From: Paenibacillus dokdonensis
Lineage (GTDB): Bacteria > Bacillota > Bacilli > Paenibacillales > Paenibacillaceae
Length of the DNA: 64,000 bases
Direction of reading: 5' to 3'
NCBI RefSeq assembly: GCF_004916975.1
Contig: NZ_STGQ01000002.1
Location: 882,079 to 946,078, forward strand
Shown: positions 8,413 through 16,547 of the stretch, piece after piece
Position numbering within the stretch: position 1 is the first letter of the stretch
How the letters are laid out: each line of letters begins with the position of its first letter
The notes under the pieces: generated by a model
Database searches by the model: none
The model's input: the letters and a program-made list of their open reading frames with translations, nothing else
What the model was told of the DNA's origin: nothing
Position numbers and translations under genes: made by a program

Positions 8413-9665
8413 GGATGCTAACGCTTGGGCTGCTTTCCAGATATCATTCACTTCCAACGGTTGCGATGGCTCCAATCCGCTCATTCACTAAAAAGAACCA
8501 CAACGTACCCGCCATGCCTTCAAAAAGCGGACAAAAGGAAGCTTCACGTGACAGGGCTTGGGCGGAAATAAATCTGGAGCATGTAAGACATAATGCAGCT
8601 GAGCTTCAGTGGCTTTTGCCCTCGAAATCCAAAATCATGGCAGTCGTCAAAGCCAATGCTTATGGGCATGGAAGCACGGAGGTTGCAAAATGTCTAAACC
8701 AGCAAGGAATCAATCATTTTGCCGTTGCGGAAATCGGGGAAGGGATCCGTTTGCGGAAGCAGGGGGTTCTTGGTGAGATTCTAATATTGGGATATACCTC
8801 CCCTGAGCTTGCATCCGAGCTGGCAAAATACCGGCTGACACAAACCCTGGTGAGCAGGGAACATGGCGAGGCGCTGGAGGCGTACAACGTTCATCTCAAC
8901 GTTCATATCAAAATCGACACCGGCATGAACCGCTTGGGCGAGCCTTATCAGGAGCTGGAATCGATTATGAAGTGTTATCAATTTCCGCATCTGCATGTCA
9001 CCGGCACATTCAGTCACTTATCCATGTCCGACAGCCTGTCACAGGCAGAGAGTGATTTTACACAGCTGCAGCTGCAGCATTTTGACGAGGTGATCGGCCA
9101 GTTAAAAGCGGCAAAGTTCGATCCTGGACAGGTTCATATCCAGAGCAGCTATGGCATTCTGAATTATCCGGAGGTTCGCTATGACCTCGTACGTCCTGGT
9201 ATTGCGCTATACGGATTGCTGAGTCATGAGGGGGATGAGGTACGGGCCCATGCCGATCTGCGGCCAGTACTCTCTCTAAAAGCAACCGTAACTCAGGTGA
9301 AAGAGGTAGGAGCCCACCATCCGGTCGGATATGGCTACAACCTTCTGCCTTCTCATGATATCCGGATCGCCACGGTTTCCATCGGTTATGCCGACGGTAT
9401 TCCGAGATCGCTATCCGATCATGGCGGGTATGTACTTATCCGCGGGCAGCGGGCGAGCATTATTGGCAGCATTTGTATGGATCAATTAACAGTAGATGTT
9501 ACCTCCATCGTTGGCGTCCAGCAGGGTGATACGGTCACGATGATTGGACAAGACGGAGGGGAAACCATCACAGCCAGCCAAATTGCAGGACGCTGCGGGA
9601 CGGTGACCAATGAAATTCTGAGCCGCCTGGGCAGCCGGGTTGAGAGGGTTTATACGGGGCAATGA
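8409..9665 (+). CDS. Alanine/serine racemase (VanT catalytic-domain-like, no membrane domain)
   Basis: 418 residues of the PLP-dependent alanine racemase family. VKANAYGHG carries the PLP lysine, and SIGYADGIPR and GSICMDQLTVDV carry the active-site Tyr and substrate-side loop. The first ~46 residues are not homologous to racemases and contain no transmembrane helices. VanT of VanC/E/G clusters has a large membrane domain before the racemase domain; here only the soluble racemase is present. By position (ATGA overlap with the VanXY-like gene) it should supply D-serine for the ligase, but Ala and Ser racemases cannot be told apart by eye. Ribosome binding site GGGGGAG lies 8 nt upstream. If it were a housekeeping alr duplicate, the operon would still be a precursor-remodelling unit. 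Confidence 0.85.
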   Translation: MRMLTLGLLSRYHSLPTVAMAPIRSFTKKNHNVPAMPSKSGQKEASRDRAWAEINLEHVRHNAAELQWLLPSKSKIMAVVKANAYGHGSTEVAKCLNQQGINHFAVAEIGEGIRLRKQGVLGEILILGYTSPELASELAKYRLTQTLVSREHGEALEAYNVHLNVHIKIDTGMNRLGEPYQELESIMKCYQFPHLHVTGTFSHLSMSDSLSQAESDFTQLQLQHFDEVIGQLKAAKFDPGQVHIQSSYGILNYPEVRYDLVRPGIALYGLLSHEGDEVRAHADLRPVLSLKATVTQVKEVGAHHPVGYGYNLLPSHDIRIATVSIGYADGIPRSLSDHGGYVLIRGQRASIIGSICMDQLTVDVTSIVGVQQGDTVTMIGQDGGETITASQIAGRCGTVTNEILSRLGSRVERVYTGQ

Positions 9666-9719
9666 TGGGTAATGACAGCCAAGCAAGGCGCAATAAAGAA
9701 ATCTGCTTATATAGTAAAA

Positions 9720-9766
9720 AGAGGACCTTTTCCTAGATCGCTTCCCCTAGTGAAAGGTCCTTTTTG
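9720..9766. terminator. Intrinsic terminator between racemase and deoR-type gene
   Basis: AGGACCTTT (9722) pairs with AAAGGTCCT (9753), followed by TTTTTG; a CTAG/CTAG inner pairing extends it. It lies between convergent genes. Confidence 0.85.
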
Positions 9767-9778
9767 TTGTTCCCAAAG

Positions 9779-10540
9779 TTAAGTATCGGCAATGACTAAG
9801 CATGTGTTGGTTTTTTTGAATCTGGGAAGGAAGCCCTTGTCCACGTTGTTATCCGTCACAATCGTATCAATGCGATCCAGCGGTGCAATGGAGATCGTGA
9901 CGTCTTTTCCGAATTTGGTGCTGTCGGCGGCGACGAACACCTCCTTGGCGAGCTCAATCATTTTTTTGCGCGTGATGGCTTCCTCCAAGTTGTAGTCGGA
10001 GATGCCTCTTTCAATCGTAATGCCGCTGCAGCAGATGAAGGCTTTCCGGACGTTCAGCTCGTGAAAATTGAAAATATAATCAAACGCCACGACGGACTGC
10101 TCATCCTGTCTGATTTTCCCCCCGATAATGATCAACTCGACCTCACAGTGCATGAGCTCATTAATGACAGGGATAGAATTGGTGATGACGGTAAGCTTCT
10201 TTTTATGTTTGATATATTTGGCAATCTGATAGGTCGTCGATCCGCTGTCTATATAGATACAATCGCCGTCGTTAATATATTCGCTGCATTTGCGGGCAAT
10301 TTGTTCCTTTTCCTGCAAATGATTGACCATCCGCTCATCCATGGAAGATTCTCCGAACCTGTCTACAAGCTTGACCCCGCCATAGATTTTCTCGATTTTT
10401 CCCTGGCTTGTCAGGAGATTTAAATCCCTCCGGAGGGTACCGATAGATATATCTAGCTCTTCTGTCAGCTCCGTTATTTTGAGGACCTTTTTGACCGTTA
10501 ATAGATCGAGAATTTTCTTTTGCCTCTCTAGTGGCAGCAT
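9779..10540 (-). CDS. DeoR-family transcriptional regulator
   Basis: 253 residues: N-terminal winged helix of the DeoR type (ITELTEELDISIGTLRRDLN, then GKIEKIYGG) and a C-terminal DeoR sensor fold with the phosphosugar-like binding loops DSGSTTYQIAKYI and NSIPV, plus IGGKIR. Start: the ATG at 10540 has GGTGAG 5 nt upstream, whereas an in-frame GTG at 10549 would lie inside that ribosome binding site. It diverges from the 2-aminoethylphosphonate operon, and I infer that it controls it; the effector would be a phosphorylated intermediate. Most described phn regulators of this pathway are GntR or LysR types, so a DeoR protein here is less common. Confidence 0.85.
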   Translation of the reverse strand: MLPLERQKKILDLLTVKKVLKITELTEELDISIGTLRRDLNLLTSQGKIEKIYGGVKLVDRFGESSMDERMVNHLQEKEQIARKCSEYINDGDCIYIDSGSTTYQIAKYIKHKKKLTVITNSIPVINELMHCEVELIIIGGKIRQDEQSVVAFDYIFNFHELNVRKAFICCSGITIERGISDYNLEEAITRKKMIELAKEVFVAADSTKFGKDVTISIAPLDRIDTIVTDNNVDKGFLPRFKKTNTCLVIADT

Positions 10541-10675
10541 CTCTCTCACCCGCTAATATATGACGTTTAACTGCAATTTTGTATCAACATTGAAACAATT
10601 TCAGTGTACTGGTAACACCTGTGTTATTCAATAGGTTTACATAGATCATCATGTATAACCGTCCAATTCATTACA

Positions 10676-10730
10676 AAGTTAGTCATAAGTTATGAAGAAG
10701 TTATGCATAATTTACGCAAAATTTACATAG
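10676..10730 (+). promoter_or_regulatory. Five 11-bp direct repeats upstream of phn operon (Pho-box-like)
   Basis: Successive units begin AAGTTAG (10676), AAGTTAT (10687), AAGTTAT (10698), AATTTAC (10709) and AATTTAC (10720), exactly 11 bp apart. Direct repeats of TT(A/C/T)A(C/T)A at 11-bp steps are the binding pattern of PhoP in Bacillus; the two last units (TTTACG, TTTACA) fit best. Possible -10 elements follow (TATGAT 10749, TATACT 10759). They could instead be DeoR sites. Confidence 0.6.
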
Positions 10731-10792
10731 AAGAGGATTTCGGATGACATATGATTTTTATACTGAGGTTGTGTTTAAAGGAGGTGAGCGGT

Positions 10793-11545
10793 TTGCTGAA
10801 GCTGCATCATATTAGCAAACAATTTGACGATAAAGTGGTACTCGATGACATCAACCTCGAAATTGGCACGGGCGAGATTGTGTCGCTCCTCGGTCCAAGC
10901 GGCAGCGGGAAGACGACACTGCTCAATATTATTCTAGGCCTGACGGAAATGGATCTTGGAAGCATTGTATTTAACGAGGCGGACATAACCCATGTACCGA
11001 TGAAAAAGCGCGGCTTTAACATTGTTTTTCAGGACTATGCCTTGTTTCCGAATCTAAATGCCTATGACAACATCGTCTATGGCTTGCGCAATAAAAAAGG
11101 CTCGGTGAGCGAGAAGGAGGTTCAGGAATATATCGATTTTCTGGAATTAACACCGCATCTGAAAAAGAGAATCGGCGAGCTATCCGGCGGGCAGAAGCAG
11201 AGAGTGGCACTTGCGAGAACGCTGGTAACGAAACCGAAGATCCTTCTGCTCGATGAACCGCTAAGTGCGCTGGACGGGGTGATCAAGGAGTCGATCAAGC
11301 AGCGGATTCAATCGATAGCGAGAGAATTCAAGCTGACGACGATCATTGTCACGCATGATCCCGAGGAGGCTCTGACGCTGTCAGACAAAATACTGATTAT
11401 CAACCAGGGGAAAATCTCTCAATTCGGCACGCCTAAAGAGATTATTAACCAACCGGACAATGAATTCGTAGAGCAATTTATTATCAAGCAATTACAGATT
11501 AAACGGAAGAACATTTATAACTTGTTTGGTGAGATGTATGCATAG
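10793..11545 (+). CDS. phnT: 2-aminoethylphosphonate ABC transporter ATP-binding protein
   Basis: 250 residues; canonical ABC ATPase with Walker A GPSGSGKT (residues 34-41), Q-loop FQDYALFPN, signature LSGGQKQR, Walker B ILLLDEP and switch VTHDPEEA. Start: a TTG at 10793 sits 5 nt after the excellent AAAGGAGGTGA; an upstream in-frame ATG (10751) lacks a ribosome binding site. It belongs to the spermidine/iron/phosphonate branch. The assignment to 2-aminoethylphosphonate rests on the downstream phnW and phnX. Its stop overlaps the permease start. Confidence 0.88.
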   Translation: MLKLHHISKQFDDKVVLDDINLEIGTGEIVSLLGPSGSGKTTLLNIILGLTEMDLGSIVFNEADITHVPMKKRGFNIVFQDYALFPNLNAYDNIVYGLRNKKGSVSEKEVQEYIDFLELTPHLKKRIGELSGGQKQRVALARTLVTKPKILLLDEPLSALDGVIKESIKQRIQSIAREFKLTTIIVTHDPEEALTLSDKILIINQGKISQFGTPKEIINQPDNEFVEQFIIKQLQIKRKNIYNLFGEMYA

Positions 11546-13157
11546 AGCCAAGCCTGAAATGCGTATTGTGTTCATCCTACTTCTGCTGCTGTTCGCCGGA
11601 TTTCTGTTCCTGCCGCTTATTGTTCTGCTTATTCGTTCGTTTGAGACAGACCACGGCTTCGCGTTGGAGAACTACGTGTCGATCTGGAAGGATCGGGATT
11701 TGATCGGGGCTACTCTGAACAGTGTAAAAGTATCCGCGGTTACCGCAGTCATCACAACGGTGTTCGGGTTTATCCTGGCCTATTCCATACATTGCACGAA
11801 AATATACCGCCCTATCAAGGGCGTGCTGAAAACCCTCATCATCGTTCCGATGCTGCTGCCAACGATTACTTACGGCTTCGCCATCATGTATTCGTTCGGT
11901 AATCAGGGATTGATCACGAAGATTATTGGCCGGAACCTGTTCGAAATCTACGGATTTAACGGCCTGTTGATGGGATATGTTATTTACACGCTGCCGCCGG
12001 CGTTTCTGCTGATCCATAATGCCTTCGGCTATATCGATAAAAAATTCATCATTGTTTCGAAGCTTATGGGCGACGGAACGGTACGGAGCTTCTCGAATAC
12101 CATCCTGCGTCCGTTAGCGGGTGCTCTCGGCGGAGCGTTCGTCTTGTCCTTTATATTGAGCTTCACGGACTTCGGGATTCCTGCCTCGGTGGGAGGCACG
12201 TATTCTGTGATTGCGGCTCAGCTGTATCAGGTGATGCTCGGCTCCATTCCGGACTTTAATCAAGGCGCGGTCATCGCGGTACTGATGCTGGTTCCGGCGG
12301 TATTCGGAATCTGGCTGCTGCAATATCTGGAGAAGCTTAATTTTCACTACGACAAGGTGACCGACACGGAGCTTCCAAGACATCGGGTGCGTGATACGGG
12401 CTTCGGAATGGTCTCTTCAGTAATCGTTCTGGGTATGCTGTCTGTCTTTGCGGTTATGTTCATTGCACCTTTTCTGAACAGTTTTCCATACGATCTTACC
12501 TTTACGTTCAAGCATGTCGTTAACGTGTTTCAATCCAGTGATTTGACGGGAGTCTATAAAAATTCACTGTGGGTAGCACTGTTAACCTCCCTATTCGGCA
12601 CACTGGTCGCGTACGGCTCGGCGCTGCTGAATGTGCGTACTTCGCTCAGAGCGAGGTCAACGACGGATATCATCTCGATGATGACCAACACGGTGCCCGG
12701 CATGGTGCTCGGGATATCATACCTGCTCCTGTTTAACGCAAGCAGCTTGAAAAGTACATTTACAATCATTATCCTGTGCAACATTGTGCATCTGTTTACG
12801 ACACCGTATCTCATGGCCAAAAATTCCCTCTCCAAGATGAATCCATCCTGGGAAACCACGGGAGAGCTGCTCGGAGACAGCTGGTTCAAGACGATCTACC
12901 GGGTGATTCTGCCGAACTCAGCGTCCACGGTGATTGAGATGTTCAGCTATTATTTCATCAATTCCATGGTGACGATCAGCGGGATCATTTTCCTGGTATC
13001 GGCGCAGACATCCGTCGTGGCCAGCAAAATCAAAGAGCTCCAGCATTTTGCCAAATTTAACGAGATCTTTGTGCTGTCCCTGCTGATTTTCTTCACCAAT
13101 TTACTGATAAAGGTATTATGCGATTTTCTTCAGAGGAGAAGAGCGGTGCGGCGTTGA
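11538..13157 (+). CDS. 2-aminoethylphosphonate ABC transporter, fused two-domain permease
   Basis: 539 residues with about twelve transmembrane helices forming two tandem binding-protein-dependent permease modules. Each has an EAA-type cytoplasmic loop (around SKLMGDGTVRSFSNTILRP in the first half and GELLGDSWFKTIYRVILPN in the second). In Salmonella the corresponding PhnU and PhnV are separate; here they are one protein, as in several Gram-positive putative AEP transporters. Start: ATG 11538 with GGTGAG 4 nt upstream, overlapping the ATPase stop; in-frame GTG/TTG codons lie just before. Substrate assignment comes from the operon. Confidence 0.87.
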   Translation: MHRAKPEMRIVFILLLLLFAGFLFLPLIVLLIRSFETDHGFALENYVSIWKDRDLIGATLNSVKVSAVTAVITTVFGFILAYSIHCTKIYRPIKGVLKTLIIVPMLLPTITYGFAIMYSFGNQGLITKIIGRNLFEIYGFNGLLMGYVIYTLPPAFLLIHNAFGYIDKKFIIVSKLMGDGTVRSFSNTILRPLAGALGGAFVLSFILSFTDFGIPASVGGTYSVIAAQLYQVMLGSIPDFNQGAVIAVLMLVPAVFGIWLLQYLEKLNFHYDKVTDTELPRHRVRDTGFGMVSSVIVLGMLSVFAVMFIAPFLNSFPYDLTFTFKHVVNVFQSSDLTGVYKNSLWVALLTSLFGTLVAYGSALLNVRTSLRARSTTDIISMMTNTVPGMVLGISYLLLFNASSLKSTFTIIILCNIVHLFTTPYLMAKNSLSKMNPSWETTGELLGDSWFKTIYRVILPNSASTVIEMFSYYFINSMVTISGIIFLVSAQTSVVASKIKELQHFAKFNEIFVLSLLIFFTNLLIKVLCDFLQRRRAVRR

Positions 13158-13537
13158 GGCTAGCAAGATTTCAATATTTGTATCACTTCGAGAGCGAATG
13201 ATTCTTACGATCGGCTCAAGAGTAAGCTGACGCTGCTGAAACTGATGTCGATTTCAGTTACTCGATATTAAGCGAAGTAGCGGAAAGGACGGAATCGTGC
13301 TGAAGAAGCGATAGCGTTCGCCTTTGTCATCGGATATTTACAACTGAAAAGTGTAATCAAATAAAATCCGATGACAACAGCGATCGGAAGCACGATCCGT
13401 ACTTGTAGCGGTCTCATCCGCAATATGGCATGGATTGACCATCGAGCCTTAGTGCGATCGGTACTCGTAGCGGCCTCCCGCGCACCCCAACTTATTTTTC
13501 ACAAACCATAAAAATATAAAGTGAGGGATTTACGATC
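13158..13537 (+). repeat. Intergenic region with large imperfect inverted repeat and direct repeats
   Basis: 380 bp without a convincing gene inside the phn operon. TTGTCATCGGAT (13324-13335) is exactly complementary to ATCCGATGACAA (13366-13377), and further out CGGAATCGTGCT (about 13294) faces AGCACGATCCG (about 13389). A second unit CGATCGGTACTCGTAGCGG (about 13457) repeats CGATCCGTACTTGTAGCGG (about 13395) directly. A smaller hairpin CTGAAA/TTTCAG lies near 13237-13261. The RNA would be strongly folded. It may be a dispersed repeat or a processing/stability element raising binding-protein expression. Confidence 0.6.
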
Positions 13538-14530
13538 ATGTCCAAAACGATTAAAGGAATGCTGCTCACATTATTCGCGATCAGTCTGGTTATTGCAATG
13601 GCAGGATGCAGCAGCAGCAAGGCAGAGGAAGCGAAGAAGGTTGTCATTTACACGAATGCCGATGAAGAAGCGGTCGCGTCCATGGAGACAGCACTGAAAA
13701 ACGCCGGCTACGATGGCAAATACGTGCTTCAATCACAGGGTACCTCAGAGCTGGGCGGCAAGCTCATGGCAGAGGGCGGCAAAATCGAAGCGGATCTGAT
13801 CACCATGAGCTCCTATTTTATCGAAAGCTCGCAAAGTAAGTACTCCATGTACAAAAACCTGTCGTTTACAACAGATCCACTGGATTCTTATCCATCTTAC
13901 TATACGCCGATTTTGGCCAATACAGGTTCAATCTTCGTCAATACGGAAGTGCTGAAGCAAAAGGGACTGCCTATGCCGACATCGATTAAAGACCTGACGA
14001 AACCGGAATTTAAAGGTCTGGTATCGATTCCGAACATTATGGACTCCTCTACAGGCTGGCTGCTCGTACAAGCAATTATCAGTCATTACGGTCAAGAAGA
14101 AGGGAAAACCGTTTTACATGATCTGATTGCTAACGTCGGTCCGCATCTGGAGAGCTCCGGTTCCGGCCCGATCAAAAAGGTAGAGGCGGGAGAAGTCGCT
14201 GCCGGTTTTGGACTGCGTCACCAGGCTGTTAAGGCAAAAGCATCAGGAGCACCGATCGACTACGTTGACCCAGCCGAAGGAAACTTTTCGCTGACGGAAT
14301 CCGTGGCGGTGGTGGACAAAAAGAATGCCACAACCGACCTTGCGATGAAAATGGCAGAGACCATCATCAAGGATGCGAGAAAAGAATTGATCACCAACTA
14401 TCCGGTTGCCCTGTATAAAGGCGAGACCGTGGAAGATGTCAACAAGCCGGCTAAATCAATGAAATTTGCAGAGCCATTGACCGTTGAGCTGCTCAAAGAA
14501 CATCAGGATTTCTTCAATGCGGCAAAATAA
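13538..14530 (+). CDS. phnS: 2-aminoethylphosphonate ABC transporter substrate-binding lipoprotein
   Basis: 330 residues. The signal peptide ends in the lipobox AMAGC (Cys ~24), so it is anchored on the outer face of the membrane. The rest is a type-2 periplasmic-binding fold (VVIYTNADEEAVASMETALK, then IKDLTKPEFKGLVSIPN) of the iron/phosphonate family. Ribosome binding site GTGAGGGA about 8 nt upstream. It captures the phosphonate for the upstream ATPase/permease. Separation from the permease by 380 bp of structured sequence is unusual, as binding proteins are often expressed at higher levels than the membrane parts. Confidence 0.88.
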   Translation: MSKTIKGMLLTLFAISLVIAMAGCSSSKAEEAKKVVIYTNADEEAVASMETALKNAGYDGKYVLQSQGTSELGGKLMAEGGKIEADLITMSSYFIESSQSKYSMYKNLSFTTDPLDSYPSYYTPILANTGSIFVNTEVLKQKGLPMPTSIKDLTKPEFKGLVSIPNIMDSSTGWLLVQAIISHYGQEEGKTVLHDLIANVGPHLESSGSGPIKKVEAGEVAAGFGLRHQAVKAKASGAPIDYVDPAEGNFSLTESVAVVDKKNATTDLAMKMAETIIKDARKELITNYPVALYKGETVEDVNKPAKSMKFAEPLTVELLKEHQDFFNAAK

Positions 14531-14552
14531 TTCAGCAGGGAGCGTAGCAAAA

Positions 14553-15647
14553 GTGAAAACCTATAAGCTATTAACACCAGGACCGCTGACCACGACAAGC
14601 ACCGTGAAGGAAGTTATGCTGTTTGACCGCTGCACATGGGATGATGAATATAAATCCATTACGCAAAAGATCAGATCCGAGCTGCTGACGTTCGCAGGTG
14701 TCAATCCGGATGAGTATACGGCCGTGCTGATGCAGGGCAGCGGAACGTTCGCGGTGGAATCGGTCATGACCTCTACCATCTCTGACGATGATAAGGTATT
14801 GATCATCACCAATGGCGCATACGGTGAGCGGATCGTCCAGATGGCGGAATATATCGGTCTGAACTATACGGAATACCGTGTGAGTTATGATGAACACCCG
14901 GAGGAAACGGAGCTAAGAGCCCTGCTTACGGCAGATCCGGAGCTTACACATATTGCGATGGTTCACTGCGAGACGACGACAGGCATTTTGAATCCGATAG
15001 ATATGGTTGCGGGGTTGTCCAAGGAATATGGAAAAACACTGATTATAGATGCAATGAGCAGCTTTGGCGGCATCGAGATGGATGTGGCGGAACTTGGAAT
15101 CGACTATCTGATCAGCAGTGCGAATAAGTGCATACAAGGCGTTCCGGGATTCGGATTTGCAATTGCCAAGCTCGACAAGCTAACCGCCTGCCAAGGTATC
15201 GCACGCAGCCTGTCCCTGGATTTGTACGATCAGTGGAAGGGCATGGACAAGGATGGAAAATGGCGCTTTACCTCTCCGACCCATGTCGTCGCCGCATTTG
15301 CTAAGGCGATTGATGAGCTGGTGGAGGAAGGCGGCGTTCCCGCAAGATTTGCCCGCTATCAGCAGAACAATCAGCTGCTCCGGGAAAAGCTGGCGAATAT
15401 CGGCATTCATGCCTATATTTCAGAAGAAAAGCAGTCGCCGATCATTACGACCTTCCAGTTCCCAAGTGAAAGCTTCAGCTTCGGAGATTTTTATGCTTAC
15501 GTGAAGGAAAGAGGCTACGTGATCTATCCGGGTAAACTGACGGATGTGGATACCTTCCGCATCGGCAATATCGGGGGAATCTATGCGGAAGACATCGAGC
15601 AATTATGTGATATCATCGGAGAATACATGGGGGGAATTGAACAATGA
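14553..15647 (+). CDS. phnW: 2-aminoethylphosphonate--pyruvate transaminase
   Basis: 364 residues of the class V PLP aminotransferase fold. It starts VKTYKLLTPGPLTT, the usual PhnW opening, and the PLP lysine is in ISSANKCIQG (K192, matching K194 in Salmonella PhnW). It converts 2-aminoethylphosphonate and pyruvate to phosphonoacetaldehyde and alanine. Start: GTG at 14553 with AGGGAG 10 nt upstream; the open frame extends 5' into phnS but those codons are not part of the family. Its stop overlaps the phnX start (ATGA), so the two steps are translationally coupled. Confidence 0.93.
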   Translation: MKTYKLLTPGPLTTTSTVKEVMLFDRCTWDDEYKSITQKIRSELLTFAGVNPDEYTAVLMQGSGTFAVESVMTSTISDDDKVLIITNGAYGERIVQMAEYIGLNYTEYRVSYDEHPEETELRALLTADPELTHIAMVHCETTTGILNPIDMVAGLSKEYGKTLIIDAMSSFGGIEMDVAELGIDYLISSANKCIQGVPGFGFAIAKLDKLTACQGIARSLSLDLYDQWKGMDKDGKWRFTSPTHVVAAFAKAIDELVEEGGVPARFARYQQNNQLLREKLANIGIHAYISEEKQSPIITTFQFPSESFSFGDFYAYVKERGYVIYPGKLTDVDTFRIGNIGGIYAEDIEQLCDIIGEYMGGIEQ

Positions 15648-16462
15648 ACAAAATCGAAGGCGTTATTCTGGACTGGGCAGGTACAGCGGTAGACTTCGGA
15701 TGTTTTGCACCGGTGAATGTGTTCGTGGATATATTCAACCATGCCGCCATTGAAGTGACCATGGAAGAAGCAAGGGGTCCGATGGGCATGCTGAAGATCG
15801 ACCATATCCGTGCGATGCTGTCCATGCCGAGGGTGTCAGCCCTATGGGAAGACAAGTACGGCAGGTCCTTTAATGAACAGGATGTTGAACAGCTGTATGC
15901 CGAATTTGAGCCTGCACTGATGGCCTCCTTATCTGAATATACAGATCCGATTCCTGGCGTGATCCAGACGGTGGAAGCACTCCGGGCAGAGGGGCTGAAG
16001 TTTGGTTCAACAACGGGTTATACCAGCTCCATGATGGAGGTGGTCGTATCGAACGCCCGGGAAAAAGGCTACAGTCCGGATTATGTAGTAACACCGGATG
16101 ATACGCACTCACTTGGCAGACCCTATCCTTATATGATCTACCGCAATATGGAGCAGCTGAAGCTGTCCGCATCCTGGAAGGTCGTCAAGGTTGGCGATAC
16201 CACCTCGGATGTAAAAGAGGGCGTGCAGGCGGGTGTATGGTCGGTAGGCGTCGTGATTGGCAGCTCGGAAATGGGGCTGAGCCAAGAGGAGTACGATAGC
16301 CTGTCCGATTCCGAAAAGGAAGCGGCAATCTCGAAAACAAAACAGACTTTTATGCAGCACGGGGCTGATTTTACGATCAATACCATGAGCGAGCTTCCAC
16401 AGTTAATTGAGAACATTAACGGTATGTTGGCTGAAGGCAAGAGACCTGGCTGTGTGAACTAA
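15644..16462 (+). CDS. phnX: Phosphonoacetaldehyde hydrolase (phosphonatase)
   Basis: 272 residues of the HAD superfamily. DWAGTAVD holds the nucleophile Asp10 and Ala12 typical of phosphonatase, and the cap domain motif GPMGMLKIDHI supplies the Schiff-base lysine (K51). Core motifs STTGYTS and VGDTTSDVKEG follow. It cleaves the C-P bond of phosphonoacetaldehyde to acetaldehyde and phosphate, completing use of 2-aminoethylphosphonate as phosphorus source. Ribosome binding site GGGGGGA 8 nt upstream; ATGA overlap with phnW. Last gene before the terminator. Confidence 0.95.
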   Translation: MNKIEGVILDWAGTAVDFGCFAPVNVFVDIFNHAAIEVTMEEARGPMGMLKIDHIRAMLSMPRVSALWEDKYGRSFNEQDVEQLYAEFEPALMASLSEYTDPIPGVIQTVEALRAEGLKFGSTTGYTSSMMEVVVSNAREKGYSPDYVVTPDDTHSLGRPYPYMIYRNMEQLKLSASWKVVKVGDTTSDVKEGVQAGVWSVGVVIGSSEMGLSQEEYDSLSDSEKEAAISKTKQTFMQHGADFTINTMSELPQLIENINGMLAEGKRPGCVN

Positions 16463-16507
16463 GCTGCTTCAGCGCATTTCCTATGCTGTATAATTAGATA
16501 GAACGCG

Positions 16508-16542
16508 AAAATCCACAACCAGGAATGGCTGTGGATTTTTTT
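16508..16542. terminator. Intrinsic terminator after phnX
   Basis: AATCCACA (16510) pairs with TGTGGATT (16530), followed by T7; A-rich upstream, so it can serve the convergent LCP gene as well. Confidence 0.88.
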
Positions 16543-16547
16543 GCGCG

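Noticed and set aside
13158..13537. CRISPR-like or tRNA-like structure in the phn gap
   Set aside because: No regular repeat-spacer units and no cloverleaf; it is one imperfect inverted repeat with a direct repeat.
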